From an uncultured SAR116 cluster alpha proteobacterium (GTDB lineage Bacteria > Pseudomonadota > Alphaproteobacteria > Puniceispirillales > Marisalimonadaceae), in the NCBI GenBank assembly GCA_902543145.1, contig CACBXG010000007.1:1-64000 (forward strand): a stretch of DNA of 64,000 nt, given 5' to 3'. Position 1 is the stretch's first letter. The number at the start of each line of letters is the position of its first letter. Of the stretch, positions 9,840 to 18,360 are shown piece by piece. The notes below the pieces were generated by a model that saw only the letters and a list, made by a program, of their open reading frames with translations, made no database searches and was not told the DNA's origin. Both the position numbers and the translations under genes were made by a program.

Positions 9840-10826
9840 TTAAATCAATGAATTTTCTTTTGTTTTATCCCAACTTATAAAAATTTCATCATCAATATCA
9901 AATTTATTCTTTAAAAAAATCTCATCACCTAGAGATACACTTAAACGTCCAAAATCTTTAGATATTCCTGTGACTTTGACAATTTGACCTTGAAATTCAA
10001 TTTCATTCACTATCATTGGATAGCAATTTTTTGGTTTTTTATTATTTATTATTTGTATGTGATCCATTCTAATCGAATAAAATTTTTTATTTTTTGATAT
10101 CACATTGTGTCCACCAACAAAATTTGCAATGAACTCGTTTTTAGGCTTATTAAAAACTTCATAGGGGTTGCCAACTTGTTCAATTTTACCATTGTTCATT
10201 ACAACAATCATGTCAGCTAAAGCCATTGCTTCATCTTGAGAATGAGTTACATGAATGAATGATATACCCAGCTTTTTTTGTAATATTTTTAATTCACTTC
10301 TCATTTTTATTCTCAAAAAAGGGTCTAAAGCTGATAAAGGTTCATCTAAAAGCAATATAGACGGATTAGTAATCAAGGCTCTTGCTAGAGCTACTCGTTG
10401 TTGTTGTCCCCCCGAAAGCTGGTTAGGATATCTGTCAGAATAATTTTCCATTTGAACTAATTTGAGAATTTCTAGAGATTTATCATATCGTTCATTTTTT
10501 TTTATGCCACGCATTTTTAGAGCAAAGGCAACATTGTCCAAACATGATAAATGTGGAAAAAGAGCATAATTTTGAAACATCATTGCAGTTCCACGTTTAG
10601 CTGGGGGCAAATCATTTATGATATTAGAACCTAAAAGAATGTCACCGCCTGAAATTTCTTCGTGTCCGGCTATCATCCTTAGAGTTGAAGTTTTACCACA
10701 ACCCGAAGGGCCGAGAAAACAGCAATATGTTCCTGCTGGTATTTTTAGATTTATGCTATCAACAGCTATGGTTTCACCATATTTTTTAGTGAGAATCGCA
10801 AATTCTAAATTTTCTGGATTGTTCAA
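9840..10826 (-). CDS. ABC importer ATP-binding protein, PotA-like
   Basis: This 328-residue ATPase belongs to the spermidine/putrescine-type (PotA) branch. Walker A is GPSGCGKTS, the Q-loop region is MMFQNYALFPHL, the signature is LSGGQQQR and Walker B is ILLLDEPLSALD, followed by the switch His in IHVTHSQDEAMA. A C-terminal regulatory TOBE-like domain of about 80 residues follows. Its partner binding protein and permeases are divergent, starting at 11010, so this importer is split across both sides of one control region. Lying upstream of xdhA on the same strand ties it to purine breakdown, so the substrate may be a purine or ureide instead of a polyamine. That is inference. Confidence 0.9.
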   Translation of the reverse strand: MNNPENLEFAILTKKYGETIAVDSINLKIPAGTYCCFLGPSGCGKTSTLRMIAGHEEISGGDILLGSNIINDLPPAKRGTAMMFQNYALFPHLSCLDNVAFALKMRGIKKNERYDKSLEILKLVQMENYSDRYPNQLSGGQQQRVALARALITNPSILLLDEPLSALDPFLRIKMRSELKILQKKLGISFIHVTHSQDEAMALADMIVVMNNGKIEQVGNPYEVFNKPKNEFIANFVGGHNVISKNKKFYSIRMDHIQIINNKKPKNCYPMIVNEIEFQGQIVKVTGISKDFGRLSVSLGDEIFLKNKFDIDDEIFISWDKTKENSLI

Positions 10827-10911
10827 TTTTTCTGCCTAAATTTTGCTTTTTATTTTAATCCATAAATTAAAATTGACTAGACTTTAATCAATTTTTAAAA
10901 AAAACAGTTGA

Positions 10912-10930
10912 TTGCATAAAATATATGCAA
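10912..10930. promoter_or_regulatory. candidate operator dyad between divergent importer genes
   Basis: A perfect inverted repeat, TTGCATA, 5 bases, TATGCAA, lies in the 183-base region between the ATPase gene (minus) and the binding-protein gene (plus). Seven-base arms with one half-turn spacing are compatible with a dimeric repressor of the GntR or LacI type. It could control both directions at once. No regulator gene lies next to it, so this is only a candidate. Confidence 0.35.
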
Positions 10931-10999
10931 CATATGTTTCAATATTATTTAAGTTTTATTACAAGTCCAAACAACTTACAACTTTAACTTAAACAAATT

Positions 11000-11004
11000 G
11001 GAGG
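11000..11004 (+). promoter_or_regulatory. strong Shine-Dalgarno (GGAGG) deciding the binding-protein start
   Basis: GGAGG ends 5 bases before the ATG at 11010. A longer frame could open at TTG 10998, but that codon overlaps the GGAGG itself, so the ATG is the real start. Confidence 0.85.
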
Positions 11005-11009
11005 TTAAT

Positions 11010-12281
11010 ATGAATAAAAGTTTAACTAGACGTAATATGCTAAAGACCTCAACTGCCGCGATTGGAGCAGTTGCCGGTGCAGGGCTGCTTAAAGGTTTTC
11101 CTGCAATACATGCTGCTGACGCCCCAGTAATTAGGTATCTAGGAACAGCTGTGAATATGGGTGATGCAGTTCAAAAAAAATTATTTGATGATACTGGAAT
11201 CAAAGTTAAATTTATTGTTAAAACAACTGATGAAGTTGTAAAGACAATTTTTACACAACCAAATAGTTTCGATATTGTTGATTCTGAATATTTTAGTATG
11301 CCTAAGTTGGTGCCTTCTGGAAATTTATTAGGTATGGATACTAAAAGAATTAAAGAATGGGACAACGTAACTTCTGCTTTTACCAAAGGTGAAGTTGCAG
11401 GAAAGAAAATTGGAGATCAAGGAACAGCACCAAAAAAGGTTATGTACCTAAAAGGCGCCAAATCTAAAGAATTCGCCTCAGAGCCTACTCAATATGTAAC
11501 ATTAATTCCTACTGTTTATAACGCTGATACTTTAGGTATAAGACCTGATTTGATTAAAAGGCCAATTAGTAGTTGGGCTGAATTGTTAAATCCAGAATTT
11601 AAAGGAAAAGCATCGATCTTGAACATACCATCAATAGGTATAATGGATGCTGCTATGGTTGTAGAAGCTATGGGTGAGTATAAATATCCTGACAAAGGTA
11701 ACATGACTAAAGAAGAAATTGATTTAACAATGAAAATTTTCACAGAAGCAAAGAAAGCAGGTCAATTTAGAGCTTTCTGGAGTGATTTTAACGAAAGTGT
11801 TAATCTAATGGCTTCTGGTGAAGTGGTAATACAATCAATGTGGTCACCAGCAATTACTGCAGTTAGAACAAAAGGTATTCCATGTGTCTATCAACCCCTT
11901 AAAGAAGGTTACAGAGCCTGGGCAGCAGGTTTTGGATTACCTTCTACTACAAAAGGAAGACAAGCTGATATTTGCTACGAATTTATAAATTGGTATTTGT
12001 CTGGTTGGGTAGGTGCTTATTTAAACCGTCAAGGTTACTATTCAGCTGTCATTCCAACTGCAAAGAAGTATATGAAAGCTTATGAGTGGGATTATTGGAT
12101 GATGGGTAAACCTGCAACAGCTGACATCATGAGTCCAGAAGGTAAAAAATTAGCTTCCAAAGGTGAAGTAAGAGATGGTGGATCTTACGAAGCAAGAATG
12201 GGCGCTGTCGCATGTTGGAATGCTACCATGGACGAAAATAAATACATGGTTAGAAAATGGAATGAGATGATCGCATCCTAA
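11010..12281 (+). CDS. PotD-like ABC substrate-binding protein with Tat signal
   Basis: This 423-residue periplasmic binding protein belongs to the family 1 / PotD-PotF group. The N-terminus has a twin-arginine motif, TRRNMLK, followed by a hydrophobic glycine-alanine stretch and a likely cleavage site after AIHA, so it should be exported folded by Tat. Inside are an FDIVDSEYF segment, WAELLNPEFKGKASI and CYEFINWYLSGWVGAYL, all typical of spermidine-type receptors. It is followed by a strong hairpin and then two permease genes. The substrate is unknown. The link to xanthine dehydrogenase and a hydantoin racemase suggests a purine-derived or ureide compound instead of a polyamine. Confidence 0.88.
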   Translation: MNKSLTRRNMLKTSTAAIGAVAGAGLLKGFPAIHAADAPVIRYLGTAVNMGDAVQKKLFDDTGIKVKFIVKTTDEVVKTIFTQPNSFDIVDSEYFSMPKLVPSGNLLGMDTKRIKEWDNVTSAFTKGEVAGKKIGDQGTAPKKVMYLKGAKSKEFASEPTQYVTLIPTVYNADTLGIRPDLIKRPISSWAELLNPEFKGKASILNIPSIGIMDAAMVVEAMGEYKYPDKGNMTKEEIDLTMKIFTEAKKAGQFRAFWSDFNESVNLMASGEVVIQSMWSPAITAVRTKGIPCVYQPLKEGYRAWAAGFGLPSTTKGRQADICYEFINWYLSGWVGAYLNRQGYYSAVIPTAKKYMKAYEWDYWMMGKPATADIMSPEGKKLASKGEVRDGGSYEARMGAVACWNATMDENKYMVRKWNEMIAS

Positions 12282-12293
12282 AAAAAATATTTA

Positions 12294-12325
12294 AAAATAG
12301 GGTAACTAATGTTACCCTATTTTTT
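12294..12325 (+). terminator. intrinsic terminator / attenuator after the binding-protein gene
   Basis: AAAATAGGGTAAC and GTTACCCTATTTT pair perfectly over 13 bases around a TAAT loop and run into a T tract. It lies 12 bases after the binding-protein stop and 24 bases before the first permease. It most likely lowers permease expression relative to the binding protein and protects the upstream mRNA end. Confidence 0.8.
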
Positions 12326-12348
12326 ATAATTATATAAATATAAATACT

Positions 12349-13230
12349 ATGAAATTATTAAAGCTAAAACCATCCGTTGGTTTATTATCAATACCTTATA
12401 GTTTAATATTTATATTTTTTTTCTTTATCCCACTTATATTAACTTTTATTATAAGTTTTTGGGATTATAACGAATACTCAATTATACCTGATTTTATTTT
12501 TGAAAATTACTCATATATTTTTAAAGATTGTTTAAACTTTGAAAAGGATATGTGTGTTACTTTTAAAACATATTTATCAACCTTTATATTTTGTTTTATT
12601 ACTTGGTTTTTCACATTAATTATTGGTTTTTTTGTAGCTTATTTTCTTGCTTTTTACGTAAATTCAATTACTTGGCAAATTGTATTATTTTTGCTTTGTA
12701 CAATTCCATTTTGGACCTCTAATGTTATTAGAATGATTTCATGGATACCTCTTTTAGGCAGGAACGGACTTGTAAATGATTTCTTACTTTCAACTGGTTT
12801 GGTTGATGCACCACAAGAGTGGCTTTTATATTCTGGCTTTTCAATTGTTTTAGCATTTGTCCATTTATATACGCTATTTATGATAGTCCCAATTTTTAAT
12901 TCTATGATGAGAATTGATAAATCAATTATTGAAGCAGCATATGACAATGGCGCAAATGGGTTACAAATATTATGGAATGTCATTATACCATTATGTAAAC
13001 CTGGAATTGTAATTGGATCTATTTTTGTCATTACAGTAGTTATGGGTGATTTCATTACTATAGGTATAATGGGCGGACAACAAATTCCGTCTATCGGTAA
13101 AATAATTTACGTAGAAATGAGTTATCTTCAATTACCTGCTGCTGCTGCAAATGCAGTAATTTTACTAGCATTAACACTTTTGATTATATGGATAATGACT
13201 AAAATGATTGACATTAGAAAAGAGCTTTAA
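12349..13230 (+). CDS. ABC importer permease, PotB-like
   Basis: This 293-residue inner-membrane permease has about six hydrophobic segments, beginning with one near residues 15-40. The cytoplasmic EAA loop that docks the ATPase is visible as EAAYDNGANGLQILWNVIIP, with the usual Gly at the expected place. It belongs to the BPD_transp_1 family and, by its partner genes, to the spermidine/putrescine-type subgroup. The next permease starts one base after its TAA. It should assemble with the second permease and two copies of the ATPase encoded at 9840-10826. Confidence 0.9.
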   Translation: MKLLKLKPSVGLLSIPYSLIFIFFFFIPLILTFIISFWDYNEYSIIPDFIFENYSYIFKDCLNFEKDMCVTFKTYLSTFIFCFITWFFTLIIGFFVAYFLAFYVNSITWQIVLFLLCTIPFWTSNVIRMISWIPLLGRNGLVNDFLLSTGLVDAPQEWLLYSGFSIVLAFVHLYTLFMIVPIFNSMMRIDKSIIEAAYDNGANGLQILWNVIIPLCKPGIVIGSIFVITVVMGDFITIGIMGGQQIPSIGKIIYVEMSYLQLPAAAANAVILLALTLLIIWIMTKMIDIRKEL

Positions 13231-13231
13231 A

Positions 13232-14101
13232 ATGTTGAATAAAAAAAATAAAACTTATTATGTTTGTGTTTTCTTTTTTTGTTTATTTGTCTTATTTTTA
13301 TATGGACCAACATTTACAATTGTTCTTTTAAGTTTTCAGGGTCCTGATGGAGGTTTAACTTTCCCTCTTAATGGAGTATCAACCTATTGGTTCGAAGAAT
13401 TATGGCGTGGCGGTTCTGTTGTAGATATTGGTTCAGCATTTAAAAGATCAATAATTTTAGGTGTAATAGTCATGATCTTAACAGTTCTTTTATCTGTTAG
13501 TGCAGGCTTGGCATTTAGAAAAAAATTTTGGGGATCTGACACGCTTTTCTTTGCAACAGTAGCGAGCTTAATTGTACCATCGATAGTATTGTCACTTGGT
13601 GTTGCTCTTCAATTTAGATTACTTGATGATTTTACTAAATGGCTTGGTTCAACTTTTGATATAAATTATATTAATGAATTTTTTCAAACTACCTTAGGGA
13701 TGTTTACAAGTGGATTGGGCGCACAACTGACGTGGACGCTTCCTTTTGGATTACTCATCATGTTTGCAGTTTTTAATAGATTTGACAAATCCTACGAGGA
13801 AGCAGCTAGAGATCTTGGTGCAAGCCCTTGGAAAACCTTTAAAGAAGTTGTTTTTCCACTAATTGCTCCAAGCATAATTGGAATCGCATTATTTGGATTT
13901 ACATTATCATATGATGAGTTAGCAAGATCATCTCAAGTAATGGGAGCCGGAAACACGCTGCCTCTTGAGTTAAGAGGACTTACTACAACAGTTACAACTC
14001 CTGTAATATACGCTTTAGGTACTGTCACCACCTTCGTATCATTTAGTGTAATTAGTATTTCCATAGCGTGTTATATTTGGCTTAAAAGAAAAAAAGGATA
14101 A
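13232..14101 (+). CDS. ABC importer permease, PotC-like
   Basis: This 289-residue membrane permease is the second of the importer pair. The EAA loop reads EEAARDLGASPWKTFKEVVF, followed by a hydrophobic stretch and FGFTLSYDELARSSQVMG, typical of PotC homologues. I start it at the ATG 13232, one base after the previous stop; a start 24 bases earlier would overlap the first permease and adds no family sequence. It ends 5 bases before the racemase gene, with AAGGAT at its very end serving as the racemase ribosome-binding site. The gene is therefore part of one transcript with the racemase and upp. Confidence 0.9.
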   Translation: MLNKKNKTYYVCVFFFCLFVLFLYGPTFTIVLLSFQGPDGGLTFPLNGVSTYWFEELWRGGSVVDIGSAFKRSIILGVIVMILTVLLSVSAGLAFRKKFWGSDTLFFATVASLIVPSIVLSLGVALQFRLLDDFTKWLGSTFDINYINEFFQTTLGMFTSGLGAQLTWTLPFGLLIMFAVFNRFDKSYEEAARDLGASPWKTFKEVVFPLIAPSIIGIALFGFTLSYDELARSSQVMGAGNTLPLELRGLTTTVTTPVIYALGTVTTFVSFSVISISIACYIWLKRKKG

Positions 14102-14106
14102 TTATT

Positions 14107-14838
14107 TTGAAAAGAAAAATTTGTATAATTAATCCTAATACCACTAAAGCAATGACGCATAAAATAGATTTAACTGCAAAGAAATTTGCAAATAAGGATA
14201 CTGAAATTATTTCTGTTGAACCAAATATTGGTCCTGAAAGCATTGAAGGTTTTTATGACGAAGCTTTTTGTATTCCTGGTCTGATTGAAGAAATAAAAAA
14301 GAACGATGACGCTGACGCATATATTATTGCATGTTTTGATGACACAGGTTTGGAGGTAGTTAGGTCTATCACAGAAAAACCTGTATTAGGCATAGGTGAA
14401 GCAGCTTATCATATTGCGTCTATGGTAGCTGGTAATTTTACAGTGATAACAACTTTATCTAGATCTATAAGGCCGTTGACTCATAACTTAAAAAAATATG
14501 GTCTTTTTGAAAATTGTGTCAAAGTTACTGCCATTGACGTTCCAGTTTTAGATTTAGAAAATATTTCTGAAAAAAACTTAAATAAATTAGGTACAGGTAT
14601 CAAACATACTATAAAAAACGATAATGCTGAAGCTATCATTTTAGGATGTGCTGGCATGGCTGATTTGGCCAAAAACTTAGAAATAAAACATAAATTACCA
14701 GTTATCGAAGGGGTTTCATCTGCAGTTGTATTAGCCGAAAGTTTAGTAAAATTAAAAATTAAAACAAGTAAGGTTGGATCTTATGCATTACCCAGAAATA
14801 AAAGATATATGGGTTATTTGAATAAATTCAAACCTTAG
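14107..14838 (+). CDS. Asp/Glu/hydantoin racemase family protein (possible allantoin racemase)
   Basis: This 243-residue protein has the two catalytic cysteines of the family, Cys76 in YIIACFDD and Cys181 in ILGCAGMADL, and the N-terminal INPNTTKAMT. The family includes hydantoin racemases and the allantoin racemase HpxA. Since the window encodes allantoicase and urate oxidase, interconversion of allantoin enantiomers is the most attractive role, with hydantoin racemisation paired to the frameshifted hydantoinase as the alternative. The start is TTG at 14107 with AAGGAT 7 bases upstream. It is directly downstream of the importer permeases, which suggests that the importer brings in its substrate. 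Confidence 0.88.
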   Translation: MKRKICIINPNTTKAMTHKIDLTAKKFANKDTEIISVEPNIGPESIEGFYDEAFCIPGLIEEIKKNDDADAYIIACFDDTGLEVVRSITEKPVLGIGEAAYHIASMVAGNFTVITTLSRSIRPLTHNLKKYGLFENCVKVTAIDVPVLDLENISEKNLNKLGTGIKHTIKNDNAEAIILGCAGMADLAKNLEIKHKLPVIEGVSSAVVLAESLVKLKIKTSKVGSYALPRNKRYMGYLNKFKP

Positions 14839-14849
14839 GAAAAGATATA

Positions 14850-15473
14850 ATGAAAATAAAAATCCTAAATCACCCATTAATTAATGTTTACATGACTATA
14901 TTAAGGTCAAAAGATACACAAAGTAATAAGTTTAGATTTTTGGCACGAAAAATATCTTCTCTTATGGCTTTTGAAATTTTTGAGGACTTAAGAGTTTTAC
15001 CCAAAACTATCGAAACGCCACTAGAAAAATATAATGGTGTAACTTTAAGTGATCCAAAACCATGTGTCATATCCATTTTAAGGGCTGGATTAATAATGAG
15101 CGAAGGTATTACAGATATATTTGACGTAGTATCAATTGGTCATATAGGTATGTATAGGGACGAAAAAACACTTAAACCAATAAATTATGTTAGAAAACTT
15201 CCGTCTGATTTAAATAATAGACAGTGTTATCTATGTGATCCAATGCTTGCAACTGGTGGAAGTGCAGTATCTGCAATAAAAACACTAAAAAATAACTTTG
15301 CTTCAAATATTAAACTAATTTGTCTTTTAGCATCTGATCTAGGCATAAAAAAAGTTCATGACAACTTTCCTGATGTTGAAATTATTTGCGCTCAAAAAGA
15401 TGATAAACTCAATGAAGATGGTTTTATCTTACCAGGTCTTGGTGATGCTGGAGACAGAATCTTTGATACCTAA
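14850..15473 (+). CDS. upp: uracil phosphoribosyltransferase
   Basis: This 207-residue cytoplasmic enzyme makes UMP from uracil and PRPP. The family marks are all present: IGMYRDE, the PRPP-binding DPMLATGGSA, and the C-terminal uracil-recognition PGLGDAGDRIF. It follows the racemase by 11 bases and closes the plus-strand importer operon. Its stop overlaps the convergent Ldh2-type gene by 4 bases. Its presence with a dihydropyrimidinase-like gene hints that the importer operon handles free nucleobases as well as ureides. Confidence 0.95.
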   Translation: MKIKILNHPLINVYMTILRSKDTQSNKFRFLARKISSLMAFEIFEDLRVLPKTIETPLEKYNGVTLSDPKPCVISILRAGLIMSEGITDIFDVVSIGHIGMYRDEKTLKPINYVRKLPSDLNNRQCYLCDPMLATGGSAVSAIKTLKNNFASNIKLICLLASDLGIKKVHDNFPDVEIICAQKDDKLNEDGFILPGLGDAGDRIFDT

Positions 15474-16603
15474 GTTTTGTTAATTGCTGAATTAAATCTA
15501 TCTAAATTTGGTATATTTAATTCCTTAGCTGTTTGTTTTATATTTTGCCAAACAATGGGTGCCACCGGCAATCCATTAGCTAATCGATCTTTATAAGTGC
15601 TTATTTCTTTGTCACCTGGTATTAAAACTTTTTCATTTTTATTTGCCGGTGGAGATGATCTAACAAAGTCAGCATAGGATCTAACTTCATTTAAAAAATA
15701 TTCAAAATTTACCATACTATCAACTTTTACATAAAGTGATAACATACCATTAGCAAATTTTCTCTTTTCTTTATCGTCAATACCCGCTGATACTCCAGAT
15801 CCTGTTAGGGCTCCTCCTAAAATTTCCATCATAAAATTAATACCAGATCCTTTGTGTAAACCAAATGCAGTTATCGCACCAGTTCCATTTTCGGAATTAG
15901 GAACCTCGTTTTCATTTATTTTACCATACATAACTTCAGGATTAATAGTTAAATTTCCAGCACTATCAATTAAAGCACCTGAAGGCAATGGTTTACCACC
16001 TTTTTGTGCAACCATAACTTTACCTTCTGCAACAGTAGATGTTGCCATATCCAATATAATGTGATCTGTGTCTTTTGATGGCACACCAATCGATAATGGT
16101 GAGGTACTTCCTCTTCTATCACTTCCACCAAAAGGTGCAACGAGTAAACTACCTCTAACATTTACAAAATGAAGAGATACCAAACCTGCATCTGCTGCCC
16201 TCTCAGACCAGTCACCTATTCTACCTAGATGACCGGAATTTTTTAATCCTACTACAGAAACCCCATGTAATTTAGCTCTCTTAATTCCTTCATCAACAGC
16301 AAATTCGCCTGCAACTTGACCAAAACCTTGTTTGGCATCAATTAAAGCTAAGGCACCTGAGTCAACAATTAACTCTGGCTTTACATTAGGAAAAACCCAT
16401 CCCCATTCCATCCATAACACGTACCTTGGCACTCTAACAATTCCGTGGCTATCGTGACCTTTTAGGTTTGAACCACATAACCTTTCAGCAATTGTTTTGG
16501 CTTCGTAATTATTACAAGATTTAGCTTTAAAAATATCAGTGATTAATTCTACAGCATAATTAACATCAACTCGAATTTCACTAGATTTACCTCTTTCAGA
16601 CAA
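15470..16603 (-). CDS. Ldh2-family (malate/lactate/ureidoglycolate) dehydrogenase
   Basis: This 377-residue NAD(P)-dependent 2-hydroxyacid dehydrogenase has the atypical Ldh2/MDH2 fold, not a classical Rossmann domain. Diagnostic motifs are GHDSHGIVRVPRY with the catalytic His, KNSGHLGRIGDW, the nicotinamide-site segment ILDMATSTVAEGK and GLHKGSGINFMMEILGGAL. Family members act on malate, lactate, sulfolactate or ureidoglycolate (AllD). Given allantoicase and ureidoglycolate lyase 11 kb away, an AllD-like oxidation of ureidoglycolate is possible, but sequence alone does not choose between substrates. It is convergent with upp, overlapping by 4 bases, and has 251 bases of featureless AT-rich DNA upstream of the next gene on that side. 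Confidence 0.85.
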   Translation of the reverse strand: MSERGKSSEIRVDVNYAVELITDIFKAKSCNNYEAKTIAERLCGSNLKGHDSHGIVRVPRYVLWMEWGWVFPNVKPELIVDSGALALIDAKQGFGQVAGEFAVDEGIKRAKLHGVSVVGLKNSGHLGRIGDWSERAADAGLVSLHFVNVRGSLLVAPFGGSDRRGSTSPLSIGVPSKDTDHIILDMATSTVAEGKVMVAQKGGKPLPSGALIDSAGNLTINPEVMYGKINENEVPNSENGTGAITAFGLHKGSGINFMMEILGGALTGSGVSAGIDDKEKRKFANGMLSLYVKVDSMVNFEYFLNEVRSYADFVRSSPPANKNEKVLIPGDKEISTYKDRLANGLPVAPIVWQNIKQTAKELNIPNLDRFNSAINKT

Positions 16604-16854
16604 TTAATACCCCATGAAATATTTTTCTTATGGTATATATCACTAACAAATAAATTGTTCTACGCAATTTTCTCTAGGATTAATTTTTATGATATTTATT
16701 TCTTATATATACTTGGTAAAAACATCCACTTTACTAAGAAATTCACCCTAAGGGTCGACATATGACATTATGCTAGTTACTCTTAAACAGTTACTATATA
16801 ATTGAAATAATTTAAAACTAAGTTATTTTTTCCTGAGAGTTCGTAAGTATAGAG

Positions 16855-18045
16855 CTATGTTACATTAATTAAAATAGTGTCCATCAAACCTTTACCCCTA
16901 ATTTCCATAGATTTTTCTTCAACCTTTTTTTCTTTTTTATTTAATAATTTATATGTCGTTTTTGTCATATGAATACAATCAGGTGTTCCATAACTTTCTA
17001 GTCTAGCAGCAGTGTTAATTGTGTCACCCCATACATCAAAAGCAAATTTTGACTTTCCAATTACTCCAGACACTGCTGGACCAGAATTTAAACCAATCCT
17101 TAACTTTATTGGATCTCCATTATGATCCTTGAATGTTGCGGATATTTTGACCATTTCTTTAGCCAGATTAAATAAAATCAAAGCATGGTCTTTTCTAGCA
17201 ACTGGCATACCAGCAACAACCATGTATGAGTCTCCAATAGTTTTAATTTTCTCAACACCATATAACTCTGTCAAATCATCAAATTTTGAGAACATTTCAT
17301 TCAAAAAGCCAACAATTTTTTCTGATGAGGTTTTTTCAGACATAACAGTAAAACTAACAATATCAGCAAATAAAACAGAAATATCTGGATTATCCATAGA
17401 AATTAACTTGCTATCTTTTTTTAATTGGTCAGCAATAGATTTTGGCATTATGTTATGTAATAATTTTTCTGATTTGCTGCGTTCTTGTTCAAGAAAGAGA
17501 GAATACATGCCCATTGGTAAACCTAAAACCAATAAACTTCCTAAAATGTTACTTAAACCTAAAAGTGCTTCAGTTATTTTTTCAATTTGGTAAATTGGCT
17601 TAAACTCATAAAATAATAAAAACATTAAGCAATAAACTGAAATAAACATAAGAGCAAAAAAGATTTTTAATCTTAGATCTAATGGTACAGCAATAATTAA
17701 TATAGCTAAATTGATATACCAAAGATGAAAAAAAGAATTCCATCCTATTAAATAGGTAAAAGCTGTGGCCGAGCCAACTCCAGCCAGACAGGATAATATT
17801 ACGCCAAATTTTGCGTATCCCATAGTATGTAAAATAAAACCAATTCCAATAAAAGAAGCAAAAAAAAGCTCAGAAAAAACTATTGGTTTCCAATTATCTA
17901 TTGTCAAAATCAACAATAAATCTCTACCCAGTAGCCCTAAACCACCAGCAACAAAACCTAATTGCATCGCAAAAAATGCTGGTTTCCATTTATCTGGATA
18001 CTTAGAGGAAGGAGTTGTTAAAATCTTAATAAAAAAATTAATCAT
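16855..18045 (-). CDS. membrane-anchored class III adenylate cyclase
   Basis: The first 185 residues of this 396-residue protein hold about six hydrophobic helices, followed by a short linker and a class III cyclase domain from about 200 to the end. Catalytic features are all there: metal-binding Asp228 (LFADIVSF) and Asp272 (GDSYM), adenine-selecting Lys in EKIKTIGD and Asp337 in FDVWGD, and the transition-state Asn344 and Arg348 in DTINTAAR. That pattern predicts cAMP, not cGMP. No HAMP, PAS or CHASE domain is evident, so the membrane part would be the sensor or only an anchor. It stands alone, flanked by gaps of 251 and about 315 bases. Confidence 0.92.
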   Translation of the reverse strand: MINFFIKILTTPSSKYPDKWKPAFFAMQLGFVAGGLGLLGRDLLLILTIDNWKPIVFSELFFASFIGIGFILHTMGYAKFGVILSCLAGVGSATAFTYLIGWNSFFHLWYINLAILIIAVPLDLRLKIFFALMFISVYCLMFLLFYEFKPIYQIEKITEALLGLSNILGSLLVLGLPMGMYSLFLEQERSKSEKLLHNIMPKSIADQLKKDSKLISMDNPDISVLFADIVSFTVMSEKTSSEKIVGFLNEMFSKFDDLTELYGVEKIKTIGDSYMVVAGMPVARKDHALILFNLAKEMVKISATFKDHNGDPIKLRIGLNSGPAVSGVIGKSKFAFDVWGDTINTAARLESYGTPDCIHMTKTTYKLLNKKEKKVEEKSMEIRGKGLMDTILINVT

Positions 18046-18360
18046 TTATCCAAACTTAATTTAAAAGAATATTTTAAACTCTACTGTAAGGGAAACGTAA
18101 AGAAAAAAATTACAAATTAAAAATCTGTTACTTTTTCATGCAATAAATATAGTGTTTTCATTCATTATTAATCATAAAATTATATAAAATGGCTAGATGT
18201 CTTAGCTGAATTTGAGCTTATGACCCTTAAGTTATTAAGATCTCGTTAATTTTCTTAAAAAACAATATTTTTGAATTTTTACTAAGTATACAAATTGAAA
18301 TTTATTTATGTAAAAAATTAAAGTAGTATTAGTATTTTAATTATCTGTATGGAGATAAAA
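18046..18360. other. AT-rich intergenic region between divergent genes
   Basis: These 315 bases separate the cyclase gene (minus) from the DapA-family gene (plus). I find no open frame of note, no convincing hairpin and no clear -35/-10 pair. It presumably contains both promoters. Confidence 0.5.
18351..18354 (+). promoter_or_regulatory. Shine-Dalgarno GGAG favouring a TTG start
   Basis: GGAG lies 6 bases before TTG 18361. The alternative ATG at 18349 overlaps this GGAG and has no purine-rich site upstream, so the TTG start is preferred. Confidence 0.5.

Noticed and set aside
10998..11009. TTG start of the PotD-like receptor
   Set aside because: The codon overlaps the GGAGG that serves the ATG at 11010.
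12654..13055. 133-codon minus-strand frame
   Set aside because: It lies opposite the first importer permease, which has a clear EAA loop.
17129..17593. 154-codon plus-strand frame
   Set aside because: It is antisense to the adenylate cyclase gene, which has a complete active site; composition is that of a shadow frame.
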